Of a stretch of 64,000 bases of DNA, positions 32,533 to 41,564 are shown piece by piece. The notes under the pieces were generated by a model. It was given only the letters and a program-made list of their open reading frames with translations. It made no database searches and was not told the DNA's origin. The stretch's first letter is position 1; each line of letters opens with the position of its first letter. This DNA comes from CAWFKW01 sp963816535 (lineage in GTDB: Bacteria; Bacteroidota; Ignavibacteria; Tepidaquicellales; OLB5): NCBI GenBank assembly GCA_963816535.1, contig CAWFKW010000003.1, positions 620,001-684,000 on the forward strand. The letters are read 5' to 3'. Position numbers and translations under genes: made by a program.

Positions 32533-32930
32533 AATTTCTTTTTTACAATTACCATAAAATCTTCCGGAGGGCGCACCGGTTTCATTATATCCAGTTTTAT
32601 AAACGCATGAACGGTGTAGCCGGTAACAATCAGCCTGTTTTCAACAAATAATTCATACTCAATTCTGACCCTTACGCCGGGAAGTTCCTTCAGCATCGCC
32701 CTGATAACTACGACATCATCGTATTTTGCAGTATCAATATATTTGGCGTGAGCTTCTATTACAGGAAGCCCGAAATTTATTTTCTCAAGCTCAGTATAGG
32801 GGTAACCTAATTCCCGGAGGAGCGTATTTCTTCCCGCTTCAAAGTACTCAAAATAGCGGCCGTTGTTGACTATCCCCATCCGGTCGGTATGAGCGTAAAG
32901 CACGCGGACCTTAACTTCAGACTGTATCAT
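32529..32930 (-). CDS. Acyl-CoA thioesterase, 4-hydroxybenzoyl-CoA thioesterase (YbgC) type
   Basis: A 133-residue single hot-dog domain. The active-site region reads RVLYAHTDRMGIVNNGRYFEYFEAGR (about 9-34), the YbgC/FadM form in which the Asp of HTDRMGIV-N-Y is the catalytic acid. The second conserved region, YDDVVVIRAMLKE, and the strand VRIEYELF also fit. It hydrolyses acyl-CoA or acyl-ACP thioesters; the chain specificity cannot be inferred. The gene overlaps both neighbours by 4 bp, so it is translationally coupled between the FAD oxidase and nadC. No tol-pal genes, the usual partners of ybgC, are present. Confidence 0.88.
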   Translation of the reverse strand: MIQSEVKVRVLYAHTDRMGIVNNGRYFEYFEAGRNTLLRELGYPYTELEKINFGLPVIEAHAKYIDTAKYDDVVVIRAMLKELPGVRVRIEYELFVENRLIVTGYTVHAFIKLDIMKPVRPPEDFMVIVKKKL

Positions 32931-34327
32931 AAAAATATCTTTCCCGGATTAAGTATGTTCTTGGGGTCAAAAGCGCTCTTAATGCGTTTCATCAGGTCAA
33001 GTTCAGCTTCTGAAAGCGCTATAGGCAGATAAGATTTTTGCGAATAGCCGATACCATGTTCGCCCGAAATTGCTCCGCCCAGCGAAACTGTGAGCTCAAA
33101 TATCTCTCTTATTGCGGCGTCAAGATTCTTATTCCAGCTTTCATCATCAAGCTTATCCTTCAGGATATTAACATGAATGTTCCCGTCGCCGGAGTGACCG
33201 TAACAGATTGTAGTGATCCCGTATTTTGCCGCTATCTCTTTTACTCCTTTAACGAGTTTTGTCATATTTGCCCGCGGCACAACCGTATCTTCTTCTTTGT
33301 ACGCCGAAATCGATTTAACCGCCTCCCCTATGCCTCTTCTGAGCGACCAGATATCTTCCACTTTTCCGGGGTCTTCAGCAAGCAACATATCCAGCGGATT
33401 GTAGACCGACACCACCTCGGCTATTTGCTCGATATCTTTGTCCAGAGACTCTTCATAATTCCCATCCACTTCGATGAACAATTGCGCTTGGGCATCGCTG
33501 TTCGGGAATTTCTTATTCTGCTTTTCTTCAGCTGCTCTTACGGCGGCCCTTTCCATGAATTCAATCGCTGAAGGCGTAATTCCTTTTTGAAAGATCTCAG
33601 TTACTGCATCTGTGGCGTCTTCAAGGGAGCCAAACGCCACAAGCATAACTTTCTTAAGCTTTGGCAAAGGTATAAGCCTGAAAATGATCTTAGTTATCAC
33701 AGCAAGGGTTCCTTCGCTGCCTACAATAAGCTGTGTTAGGTTATACCCTGATACATTCTTCAGAACCCTGCCGCCTGTATTAACGATCTCTCCTGTGGGC
33801 AGAACCGCTTCGAGTCCAAGCACGTAGTCCTTTGTGACTCCGTACTTAACAGCGCGCGGCCCGCCGGAGCACTCGGCGAGGTTGCCGCCCAGATGGCTTG
33901 AACCGCGTGAAGCCGGGTCCGGCGGATAAAATAATCCCAGCTTTTCTACTTCCTCCTGGAAAACCTGCGTGATGACGCCGGGTTCAACGATCGCCTGGCA
34001 GTTCTTTTCATCAATCTCTTTAATCTTATTGAACTTTTCCATCGATAAGCAAATACCGCCGTATACAGCAAGCGCTCCGCCGGAGAGTCCCGTGCCGCCG
34101 CCCCTTGGCGTAACCGGAATATTATTCTTATTTGCAAGTATTAATATTTGCGATACTTGCAGAGTTGTTTGCGGTTTAACTATAGCTTCAGGCGGGAAAG
34201 AAAAATCTTCGGTTTCATCTTCTGAATACCGTTTAAGTGATTCTTTGTCAAAAAGTACTGAATCTTTGCAGGCAATATTCTCCAGTTCTTCTATGATCGC
34301 TGGGGTAACTTTATTATATCCGGGCAT
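32927..34327 (-). CDS. FAD-linked oxidase, GlcD/D-lactate dehydrogenase type
   Basis: A 466-residue flavoprotein. The PCMH-type FAD-binding domain (about 40-220) contains PVTPRGGGTGLSGGALAVYG, VEPGV, FYPPDPASRGSSHLGGNLAE and YGVTKDYVLGLEAVLPTGE. The C-terminal FAD_oxidase_C domain (about 220-466) contains HSGDGNIHVNIL and GGAISGEHGIGYSQK, with the metal/substrate histidines of the family. These enzymes oxidise D-2-hydroxy acids (glycolate, D-lactate) and pass electrons to the quinone pool or to an iron-sulfur partner. No glcE/glcF gene is adjacent, so a single-subunit enzyme or a remote partner is implied. It starts 9 bp after kdsA and overlaps the thioesterase gene. Confidence 0.92.
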   Translation of the reverse strand: MPGYNKVTPAIIEELENIACKDSVLFDKESLKRYSEDETEDFSFPPEAIVKPQTTLQVSQILILANKNNIPVTPRGGGTGLSGGALAVYGGICLSMEKFNKIKEIDEKNCQAIVEPGVITQVFQEEVEKLGLFYPPDPASRGSSHLGGNLAECSGGPRAVKYGVTKDYVLGLEAVLPTGEIVNTGGRVLKNVSGYNLTQLIVGSEGTLAVITKIIFRLIPLPKLKKVMLVAFGSLEDATDAVTEIFQKGITPSAIEFMERAAVRAAEEKQNKKFPNSDAQAQLFIEVDGNYEESLDKDIEQIAEVVSVYNPLDMLLAEDPGKVEDIWSLRRGIGEAVKSISAYKEEDTVVPRANMTKLVKGVKEIAAKYGITTICYGHSGDGNIHVNILKDKLDDESWNKNLDAAIREIFELTVSLGGAISGEHGIGYSQKSYLPIALSEAELDLMKRIKSAFDPKNILNPGKIFL

Positions 34328-34336
34328 TTACCTGAA

Positions 34337-35167
34337 TTAAGCTGATATTTTGTGGATAGCCGCGAGCTGTTTCAAAAGTCCCTCGAGCTTATTTAGCGGC
34401 AGCATGGATTTGGAATCGCTTAGCGCCTTGGCAGGGTTGGGATGCGTTTCTATAAAAACTCCGTTCACGCCGGCGGCGACTGCGGCTCTTGCGATTGGCG
34501 CAATGAATTCGGGACTTCCCCCCGAAATGCCGTTTTCTTTTGAGGGCATTTGAAGCGAATGCGTAGCATCAAATACTACCGGGTAGCCGAATTTGCTCAT
34601 AATCGGCAGAGAGCGCATATCGACTACAAGATTATGATAGCCGAATGTTGTGCCGCGTTCGGTAAGCAGAATTTTCCGGTTGCCCGTTGATTCAATTTTC
34701 TTTACCTGGTATTTCATATCCGCGGGCGAAAGGAACTGTCCTTTTTTTATGTTGATGATCTTCCCTGTTTCACCTGCCGCTTCTAACAGCTCGGTTTGTC
34801 TTGATAAAAACGCCGGAATCTGAAGAATATCTACATAATTCGCCGCTATTATTACTTCCATCTCGGAGTGAACGTCTGTCAATACGGGCAAATCAAATTT
34901 CTCTCCGACCTTTGCCAGAATTTCAAGAGATTTTTCCACGCCGATCGAACGGAATGAATTTCCGCTGGTTCGGTTTGCTTTCTTATATGACGCTTTAAAT
35001 ATATACGGGATGTTTAGCCTGGCGCATATATCTTTTATTTTCCGGGCAATATCCATGCACAGCTTTTCAGATTCTACAACACATGGGCCCGCAATCAAAA
35101 AGAGATTCTTATTGTTCTTTAAGTCAACGGGCTTGCCGCCGGGATATATTAAAATACCATTTTTCAA
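34337..35167 (-). CDS. kdsA: 3-deoxy-8-phosphooctulonate synthase
   Basis: A 276-residue TIM-barrel aldolase that condenses phosphoenolpyruvate with D-arabinose 5-phosphate to KDO-8-phosphate, the first step of KDO synthesis for lipid A-core LPS. Signatures are LFLIAGPCVVESEKL (about 22-36), FKASYKKANRTSGNSFRS (about 58-75), PVLTDVHSEME, QIPAFLSRQTELL, KKGQFLSP, TERGTTFGYHNLVVDMR and FDATHSLQMP. Cys29 in AGPC marks the metal-dependent class (as in Aquifex) rather than the metal-free E. coli class, which has Asn there. It is the first gene of a four-gene operon. The enzyme implies a Gram-negative cell with KDO-containing LPS, in agreement with lptB elsewhere in the window. Confidence 0.97.
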   Translation of the reverse strand: MKNGILIYPGGKPVDLKNNKNLFLIAGPCVVESEKLCMDIARKIKDICARLNIPYIFKASYKKANRTSGNSFRSIGVEKSLEILAKVGEKFDLPVLTDVHSEMEVIIAANYVDILQIPAFLSRQTELLEAAGETGKIINIKKGQFLSPADMKYQVKKIESTGNRKILLTERGTTFGYHNLVVDMRSLPIMSKFGYPVVFDATHSLQMPSKENGISGGSPEFIAPIARAAVAAGVNGVFIETHPNPAKALSDSKSMLPLNKLEGLLKQLAAIHKISA

Positions 35168-35397
35168 TAGTTTTCAGTATTATTATAGCCCAAAGTTATC
35201 AATTTATGATATCTTTAACAATGAAAGCATTGACACCTAAATGGAATTACGTCTCCCCCGTTATATCCGGATCCCGAAAATGCGGGATTTCGTCGCGCTC
35301 TGGCGGGACTCAAGAAGGGCTAAGTTTGAAGATGAATAAATTACCCGTCCCCCTCAACAGGGATTGTTTTTAAAATGCTAATTCGTTAAAATTAAAT

Positions 35398-36048
35398 ATG
35401 AAAACTTTATTAATTTCGCTAATAATTCTTGCAACAGCCTCAGCATCTTTTGCCCAGGACACTAACCCAAACCCCCAAAAGCTGAAATTGAAGGATACAA
35501 AAGAGACCGTCAACAACTGGTCGTTAAATCTCACTTTTTCAGATAACGGATTTGGATTTGGGGCCACTAAGTTTGCCCGACTTGGCAAGGATGTTTCCGG
35601 ATTTGCAAGTTTAGAATTTTCCGGCGCAAAGGATGACCGTGAATTTGAACAGTATGATATTTACGGCAACTCGTATACGCCTGATAAGGTGAACAGGCTG
35701 TTCATGTCGGTAATGTCAATAGGCGCTCAGTTCAGGTTATTCAGGGAAGACGTGACGGATAATTTGAGGCCGCATATAAATGTTGGGTTGGCGCCGACTA
35801 TGGTTTTGTATACACCATACAGCCAGTCGTTTTTATCCAGCTTTAAATGGGCTCAGGCAAAATATACTATAGGAGCTTTTGCCGGAATTGGATTTGACTA
35901 CGTTACAAACAAGAAATCCTCGTTAAGCATGGACATCCGGTATTATTATATCAGTTTATTCGGACAGGGAGTATACAGCATTTCAACAAACGAAAAGAAG
36001 GATTTCGGCGGCGTTTACTTTGTGTTCTCGTATAATTTCATGCATTAA
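35398..36048 (+). CDS. Outer-membrane beta-barrel protein (216 aa)
   Basis: Signal peptide MKTLLISLIILATASASFAQ, then a short polar region (DTNPNPQKLKLKD) and barrel-type strands: NNWSLNLTFSDNGFGFGATK, DVSGFASLEFSGAK, VMSIGAQFRLF, LRPHINVGLAPTMVLYT, YTIGAFAGIGFDYVTN, LSMDIRYYYISLF and the terminal GVYFVFSYNFMH. It is probably an 8- to 10-stranded outer-membrane barrel of unknown ligand. The start has no Shine-Dalgarno. The gene stands alone on the plus strand between kdsA (divergent) and ligA (convergent). Confidence 0.7.
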   Translation: MKTLLISLIILATASASFAQDTNPNPQKLKLKDTKETVNNWSLNLTFSDNGFGFGATKFARLGKDVSGFASLEFSGAKDDREFEQYDIYGNSYTPDKVNRLFMSVMSIGAQFRLFREDVTDNLRPHINVGLAPTMVLYTPYSQSFLSSFKWAQAKYTIGAFAGIGFDYVTNKKSSLSMDIRYYYISLFGQGVYSISTNEKKDFGGVYFVFSYNFMH

Positions 36049-36150
36049 TTGAGTGAATAGATTGTATTGAGTGTTTAAGTGCATTGAGAAAAAAGGAGAG
36101 CTGATGAGACTCTCCTTTTCAATATATAAAAAATTAATTCTGCCTAATCT

Positions 36151-38175
36151 TCAGGCGACCATCTTTTCAAACTCTTTTTCATCAATAACTTTTACGCCGA
36201 GAGATTTTGCTTTATCAAGCTTAGAGCCGGCTTCGGCGCCCGCAAGAACGTAGCTTGTTTTTTTGCTGACCGAGGATGAAGTTTTCCCGCCTAAGTTTTC
36301 TATAATAGCGCCGGCTTCTTCGCGCGTGTATTTTTCAAGCGAGCCGGTAAGCACAAACGTGAGACCTTCAAACTTATTTGAAGCGCCTGCTGTTTGCTCA
36401 GCTTCAAACTTTAATCCGGCATCGCGCAGCTTCTTTATTATTTTCTGGTTCTGCTTATTATGAAAGAAGTTATAAACGCTCTCGGCAATTCGCGGACCTA
36501 TCTCATGAACATTTTCAATATCTTCCTGTGATGCGCCCATAAGCGTATCAACGTTTTTAAATTTCTTTGCAAGTATGCGTGCCGTCCTGTCGCCAACATG
36601 CCTGATGCCGATTGCAAACAACACTTTATCAAACGGACGCTCTTTAGATTTTTCAATCGAAGCAAAAATATTATCAATGCTTTTCTCGCCAAAGCCCTCG
36701 ATCTTCTTGAGCTCTTTTTCATTCTTGTAAAGCTTATAGATATCGGTTATATCATGCAGGTAACCCAGCTCGATGAATTTTTCTATAATACTATATCCCA
36801 GCCCTTCAATATCCATTGCTCCTCGGGCGACAAAATGCTCAAGCCTGCCTTGCACCTGTGCGGGACATACAAAATTCGTGCAGTAATAGTTAGCCTCGCC
36901 TTCCGGACGGGTAAGCCCGGTTCCGCACACCGGGCATTTTGGCGTAATCTTATAGGGCTTCAAATTCTTCGGGCGGCGTTCTTTAACAACTTCAACAACT
37001 TTTGGAATAACGTCGCCGCCTTTCTCTATCTTAACAAAGTCGCCTTCTCTTATATCCTTGCGCTCAATTTCGTCCGTGTTGTGCAGCGTTGCCCTGGATA
37101 TTGTTGAACCTGCGAGAAAAACAGGTTCTAGCTCAGCAACCGGAGTTATTGTGCCAATCCTGCCGACCTGCAATGTAATCTTCTTAAGCTTCGTGACAGC
37201 CTGCTTTGCTTTGAATTTATATGCAATTGCCCAGCGCGGACTCTTTGCGATGTACCCGATTTCATCCTGCTGGCGGAGCGAATCTACTTTAACAACAACG
37301 CCATCAATTTCATAAGGAAGGTTGTCGCGCTTAACTTCTATTTGTTCGCAGAATCTTTTTACTTCTTCAATGTTATTAACTACTTTAGTGTAAGAATTAA
37401 CCGGCAATCTTAATTTCTTAAGCTTCTCAAGATTATCCGAATGCGACGTTAGTTTTTTGTTTTCATTCGAATCAAGATGTCTTAAATAGTAGCAGAACAT
37501 GTTTAGCTTTCTGGCGGAAACTTCTCTTGAATCTTTCAGCTTAAGCGTTCCTGCGGCGGTATTGCGCGGATTCGCATATTTCTTCTCACCCTGGGCTTCC
37601 TGCTCCTCGTTAATTTTAAAAAAGTCTTTAAGGAAAAAGAAAACTTCTCCGCGAACTTCAATATCCAGCTTCTTAAGAACATTAGTTGAATTATCAAGCC
37701 TTAACGGGATTGAGCGGATTGTCCTCAGGTTGTTTGTGATCTCATCGCCAATAACTCCGTCGCCCCTGGTAGCTCCCTGAACAAGAACGCCATTCCTGTA
37801 AATGAGCGATACCGCCAGTCCGTCAAACTTCAGCTCGCATACATATTTATATTTTTCTCCTGGAATCAGGGATTGTATTCGTTTATCAAACTCATTCAGA
37901 TCGTTTTCATCGTATGAATTTGATAATGAAAGCATGGGAACCTCATGCCTGACTGACGGGAACTCATTGCTGGCATCGCCGCCCACGCGCTGTGTTGGCG
38001 AGTCAGGAGTAACAAGCTCAGGATACTTATCCTCAATATCCTTAAGCTCTTTCATCAGCATGTCATATGTATAATCGTCAATATCGGGACGGGCAAGCAT
38101 GTAGTACTTGTAGTCGGCGTCTAACAGCCTGCGGCTAAGCTCCGCTGCGCGGTCTTTTATTTTTTTATCAACCAT
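36151..38175 (-). CDS. ligA: NAD-dependent DNA ligase
   Basis: A 674-residue ligase that seals nicks using NAD+. Domains in order: Ia domain (about 1-70), adenylation domain with the nucleotidyl Lys116 in CELKFDGLAVSLIYRNG, NPRNTAAGTLK and AIAYKFKAKQAVT, OB fold (about 320-400, VGRIGTITPVAEL), four-cysteine zinc finger (CPVCGTGL...YYCTNFVCPAQ, about 411-436), helix-hairpin-helix domain (about 440-590) and a C-terminal BRCT domain (about 598-674, FEGLTFVLTGSLEKYTREEA). The length and all key residues are normal. It is followed by about 100 bp and a convergent gene; the RodZ-like gene lies upstream on the same strand. Confidence 0.98.
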   Translation of the reverse strand: MVDKKIKDRAAELSRRLLDADYKYYMLARPDIDDYTYDMLMKELKDIEDKYPELVTPDSPTQRVGGDASNEFPSVRHEVPMLSLSNSYDENDLNEFDKRIQSLIPGEKYKYVCELKFDGLAVSLIYRNGVLVQGATRGDGVIGDEITNNLRTIRSIPLRLDNSTNVLKKLDIEVRGEVFFFLKDFFKINEEQEAQGEKKYANPRNTAAGTLKLKDSREVSARKLNMFCYYLRHLDSNENKKLTSHSDNLEKLKKLRLPVNSYTKVVNNIEEVKRFCEQIEVKRDNLPYEIDGVVVKVDSLRQQDEIGYIAKSPRWAIAYKFKAKQAVTKLKKITLQVGRIGTITPVAELEPVFLAGSTISRATLHNTDEIERKDIREGDFVKIEKGGDVIPKVVEVVKERRPKNLKPYKITPKCPVCGTGLTRPEGEANYYCTNFVCPAQVQGRLEHFVARGAMDIEGLGYSIIEKFIELGYLHDITDIYKLYKNEKELKKIEGFGEKSIDNIFASIEKSKERPFDKVLFAIGIRHVGDRTARILAKKFKNVDTLMGASQEDIENVHEIGPRIAESVYNFFHNKQNQKIIKKLRDAGLKFEAEQTAGASNKFEGLTFVLTGSLEKYTREEAGAIIENLGGKTSSSVSKKTSYVLAGAEAGSKLDKAKSLGVKVIDEKEFEKMVA

Positions 38176-38282
38176 GCCTCAATCTCCGTGTAAGCGGGGA
38201 TCTAGTTATTTAAGAAATATTAATTGGAGACATTCAATATTAGTCAAAGGGATTCCCGCCTGCGCGTGAATTGCTTTTCTGT

Positions 38283-39203
38283 TTATTGATTCGCTATACC
38301 GTCTTTTTTTATTACAAGGTTCTTGATCGACATGCCGGTCATGCTGGTGGGCTTTTTGAGATATTTCCCGTTTAGAAACAATTCAACTGATGAGTTCCCG
38401 GTAGCGCTGAACCTGAACTGATCTTTAGCCTTTATAACCAGCGAGTCTTTGCCGGAAATTTCATCTTCAATAATTTTGTTTTCGTCAACGTAAACCTTAA
38501 TTCTAATGTCCTTTAACGCTTTAACGGTTAGCTTGAGCGAATCATCCTTAACAGAAGATGTTTCCTTATTAAGTGAGTCCTGGTTTTTTTTGCCGTTAAT
38601 TTTATTCTCGTAATCATCAGAAATTTCATTGAAGCTTTTTGGTTTAACATCCGTACGGGTTTTTTCTTTTGAATCGTTAAGATAGTTAATCAGGTAATAC
38701 ACTCCGGCGGCTACAAAAAGGATCAAGATGCCGAGAAGAATTTTCTGGGTCCATGACCTTCCTGAAAATGTTTTCTTTTCAAGATCGTTTTCCTCTTTAA
38801 AAAAAACATAATGAGACGAGGGCTTTACCCTGTCTTCTTCGGTTATCTGGCTTCTGAAAACCGTTTCATGTTCCGGCGGGACCTCTCTTTTTTGCGGAAC
38901 AATTTCCGGTTCCCCGTCTTTATCGGACGAGTCGGTTTTTGTTTCAGTGCGCTTTGCGTAAAAACCGGCTTTTGCTTTATCGTAATCATTCAGAAGATGG
39001 GACTCGCTTTCTCCGATAGCGCGCGCATATTCCTTAACGAAAGAGCGGATATATGTCTCCGGCTGAAAATCAAAAATGCCGGACTCAAGCAGGTTCAGGA
39101 ATTTTGGGTTAATTCTGGTTTCCGCAGAAATCTCGGCGAGAGAAATGCCTTTGGAATCCCTCAATTTTTTTAAATCCTCGCCAAAATCTTTAAGCTGCGC
39201 CAA
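38283..39203 (-). CDS. RodZ-like helix-turn-helix membrane protein
   Basis: A 306-residue protein with the RodZ plan. An N-terminal HTH_25 domain comes first (LRDSKGISLAEISAETRINP, FLNLLESGIFDFQPETYIRS, about 14-70). A long charged cytoplasmic linker follows (about 75-150), then one transmembrane helix (ILLGILILFVAAGVYYLINYL, about 150-170). The periplasmic part ends in a DUF4115-type beta domain (KLTVKALKDIRIKVYVDENK, FRFSATGNSSVELFLNGK, about 220-306). RodZ links the MreB filament to the cell-wall elongation machinery and affects rod shape. The C-terminal domain has the usual glycine-poor final strand and no truncation. It is divergent from the ygfZ-like gene and upstream of ligA. Confidence 0.85.
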   Translation of the reverse strand: MAQLKDFGEDLKKLRDSKGISLAEISAETRINPKFLNLLESGIFDFQPETYIRSFVKEYARAIGESESHLLNDYDKAKAGFYAKRTETKTDSSDKDGEPEIVPQKREVPPEHETVFRSQITEEDRVKPSSHYVFFKEENDLEKKTFSGRSWTQKILLGILILFVAAGVYYLINYLNDSKEKTRTDVKPKSFNEISDDYENKINGKKNQDSLNKETSSVKDDSLKLTVKALKDIRIKVYVDENKIIEDEISGKDSLVIKAKDQFRFSATGNSSVELFLNGKYLKKPTSMTGMSIKNLVIKKDGIANQ

Positions 39204-39325
39204 TTGAATTGTGTGTTTTAATGAGTGTCAGTAATCATAAAAAATAATTCAACTTTGTGTGAATTTCAATGTAAAATTATTCATAAACTGCAAAGAGACA
39301 TGCAATCCATACTCATTTTATTGCT

Positions 39326-39354
39326 TTGAATAACTTTACAAAATAAGGTATATT
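39326..39354 (+). promoter_or_regulatory. Possible sigma-70-type promoter
   Basis: TTGAAT, 17 bp, TATATT directly upstream of the ygfZ-like ATG at 39364. If correct, the leader would be only a few bases long, which agrees with the lack of a Shine-Dalgarno. Confidence 0.35.
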
Positions 39355-39363
39355 AACAGATTA

Positions 39364-40323
39364 ATGCTTAACTTCTGCAAGGTATATTTCGATTATCTTA
39401 AGTTCGAAGGCAGCGACAGGCTTGACCTTATGAACAGGCTCTCCACCAACGAAGTTAACTCTCTGGAAAAGTACAGGCTCGCCAAGACAATTTTGACCTC
39501 AGACAAGGGCAGGATAATTGATGTAATTACAATATTTAACTTCGGTGATTTTGTATTTGCTCTTTGTTCAGGCGGCAATTCGGATAAGGTAATAAGTCAT
39601 CTGGATAAATATACTATCATGGATGACTTCAGGGCAGTTAACATGGCAGGCTCTCATGATTCGTTACTGTTTTTTGGCGATGATGCAGAATCTTATTGCG
39701 CGGATGTTCTTGGTAAAAGCATACCGAAGCCGGACCATAAGACGTTCTCCGCCATGCAGGAAGAAGGCAACGACGCTATTATAGCCCCGAATAACGATGG
39801 ATTTGGCGGATTCTATTTCATCTATGCAAACGAAGGTAAAGACGGGTGGGATAAGAAACTTTTCAGCGCCGGGCTAACCGCAAAATACAGGCTGAATGAG
39901 ATTTCGGCAGGGCAGTTTGAAACGCTAAGGATCGAACTTGGTATTCCCGGTTTTGGCAAAGAGATGAGCGAGCGTACAAACCCCCTGGAATGCGGGTTAT
40001 GGGATTATGTAAGCTTTACCAAGGGATGTTACATCGGGCAGGAGGTAATTGCGAGGCTGGATACTTACGATAAGATAAGCAAACATCTTATAGGGGTTAA
40101 ATTGAAGGAACCAATTTCCGAATCAAATGAAAATGATGAATTGAACATTCTTCTACACGGAAACCGCTGCGGGTTTGTTACAAGTTCAGCGTTTTCACAA
40201 AAGTTCGGGAATATAGCGCTTGGTTTTGTGAAAACTAATATGCTGGATTACAAAAAAGAATATAAAATTGCATCAGGCAAAAAGGAAATTGATTGTAGTA
40301 TAGTGAAATTACCATTCGCTTAA
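39364..40323 (+). CDS. YgfZ/GcvT-like folate-binding protein
   Basis: A 319-residue homologue of the YgfZ (iba57) family, which uses tetrahydrofolate to help repair or mature certain iron-sulfur proteins. The N-terminal GcvT-like part has YLKFEGSDRLDLMNRLSTNEV (about 11-31), typical of the ...V.G.D...FL....TND pattern. The decisive motif is KGCYIGQEVIARLDTY (about 221-236), containing the family's KGC-Y-xGQE signature with its functional cysteine. The C-terminal beta domain includes GFVTSSAFSQKFGNIALGFV. It is the first gene of a plus-strand run: aldolase, small basic protein, EamA transporter, oxidoreductase and CCA enzyme. Confidence 0.88.
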   Translation: MLNFCKVYFDYLKFEGSDRLDLMNRLSTNEVNSLEKYRLAKTILTSDKGRIIDVITIFNFGDFVFALCSGGNSDKVISHLDKYTIMDDFRAVNMAGSHDSLLFFGDDAESYCADVLGKSIPKPDHKTFSAMQEEGNDAIIAPNNDGFGGFYFIYANEGKDGWDKKLFSAGLTAKYRLNEISAGQFETLRIELGIPGFGKEMSERTNPLECGLWDYVSFTKGCYIGQEVIARLDTYDKISKHLIGVKLKEPISESNENDELNILLHGNRCGFVTSSAFSQKFGNIALGFVKTNMLDYKKEYKIASGKKEIDCSIVKLPFA

Positions 40324-40378
40324 ACGCCGACTGAACACAGAATAATTTTTTTTGAACAATTTTTTACGGAGTAATGTA

Positions 40379-41440
40379 ATGATCAACAAAATTATAGAAA
40401 CGCTGGGAACAGATTCCGCTCTTCTTGAACATAAATGCGGCACAATTCCCAAAGAACAATTGCATCTGCCGGGTCCGGACTTTGTGGACCGCGTATGGAA
40501 GGATTCCGACCGTTCGCCGAACGTTCTCAGGAATATGCAGTCGATATTCAGCCATGGAAATTTGTCAGGCTCGGGGTATCTCTCGATCCTGCCGGTGGAC
40601 CAGGGCATCGAGCATTCCGCCGGAGCTTCTTTCGCGCCAAACCCTGAGTATTTTGATCCTGAAAACATTGTGAAGCTGGCGATTGAAGGCGGCTGCAACG
40701 CCGTTGCCTCTACGCTTGGCGTATTGGGCTCTGTATCCAGAAGATACGCTCATAAGATTCCATTCATTCTGAAAATAAACCACAATGAGTTTTTGACATA
40801 TCCTAATAAATACGACCAGATACTTTTTGCTAACGTCGACCAGGCATTTGATATGGGCGCAGTAGCCGTTGGGGCGACAATATATTTTGGTTCGGAGGAA
40901 TCAGGAAGGCAACTGGAAGAGATCACTGAAGCATTTTCATACGCTCATGAGTTGGGACTGGTCACTATACTGTGGTGTTACCTTAGAAACGCCGCATTCA
41001 ACGTTAAAGGCGACAAAGATTATCATTTGTCGGCTGATTTAACTGGGCAGGCAAATCATTTGGGCGTCACAATTGAAGCAGATATTATCAAACAGAAGCT
41101 TCCCGAAAATAACGGCGGCTACAACGCGCTTAAGTTCGGAAAGACAAGTAAGCTCGTTTACGAAAAACTAACAACCGATAACCCGATAGACCTGACGCGT
41201 TACCAGGTGGTGAATTGCTACATGGGCCGGGCGGGATTAATTAATTCAGGCGGCGCTTCCACGGGCAAGGGCGATTCGGATCTGAAAGAAGCCGTGAAGA
41301 CGGCTGTCATCAATAAACGTGCGGGCGGCATGGGCCTTATATCAGGAAGAAAGGCTTTCCAGAAACCAATGAAAGACGGCGTGGAGCTTTTGAACGCCAT
41401 CCAGGATGTTTATAAAACAAAAGAAGTAACTATAGCATAA
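40379..41440 (+). CDS. Class I fructose-bisphosphate aldolase (FbaB/DhnA type)
   Basis: A 353-residue aldolase that interconverts fructose 1,6-bisphosphate with glyceraldehyde 3-phosphate and dihydroxyacetone phosphate by a Schiff-base mechanism. The ATG at 40379 was chosen over a TTG 27 bp upstream because it follows ACGGAGTAATGTA and starts the conserved sequence. Recognisable segments are LSILPVDQGIEHSAGASF, EGGCNAVASTLGVLG, IPFILKINHNE, DMGAVAVGATIYFGSEES and CYMGRAGLINSGGASTGKGD. These fit the DeoC/FbaB-type archaeal-like class I family, not the zinc class II enzymes. It lies 55 bp downstream of the ygfZ-like gene. Confidence 0.92.
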   Translation: MINKIIETLGTDSALLEHKCGTIPKEQLHLPGPDFVDRVWKDSDRSPNVLRNMQSIFSHGNLSGSGYLSILPVDQGIEHSAGASFAPNPEYFDPENIVKLAIEGGCNAVASTLGVLGSVSRRYAHKIPFILKINHNEFLTYPNKYDQILFANVDQAFDMGAVAVGATIYFGSEESGRQLEEITEAFSYAHELGLVTILWCYLRNAAFNVKGDKDYHLSADLTGQANHLGVTIEADIIKQKLPENNGGYNALKFGKTSKLVYEKLTTDNPIDLTRYQVVNCYMGRAGLINSGGASTGKGDSDLKEAVKTAVINKRAGGMGLISGRKAFQKPMKDGVELLNAIQDVYKTKEVTIA

Positions 41441-41456
41441 TCAACCAAACAAACAA

Positions 41457-41558
41457 ATGAATAAAACATTAAAAGTAGCGGCGGCAAAACACAGAAAGAA
41501 AGCCAAGAAGGCCAAGGCAAAGATAAAAGAATCCAAAGCTAAAGCAAAAACCAAATAA
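41457..41558 (+). CDS. Very small Lys/Ala-rich basic protein (33 aa)
   Basis: A 33-codon ORF between the aldolase and EamA genes, 16 bp after one and 6 bp before the other. The peptide is MNKTLKVAAAKHRKK followed by a KA-repeat tail (AKKAKAKIKESKAKAKTK), about half lysine. The composition resembles histone-H1-like or ribosome-associated tails. No Shine-Dalgarno is obvious, but it fills an otherwise tight operon exactly, which argues that it is real. Nucleic-acid binding is inferred only from charge. Confidence 0.5.
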   Translation: MNKTLKVAAAKHRKKAKKAKAKIKESKAKAKTK

Positions 41559-41564
41559 AGCCCG

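Noticed and set aside
35083..35373. Plus-strand open frame of 96 codons overlapping the kdsA start
   Set aside because: No ribosome-binding site, low-complexity composition, and overlap with a certain gene.
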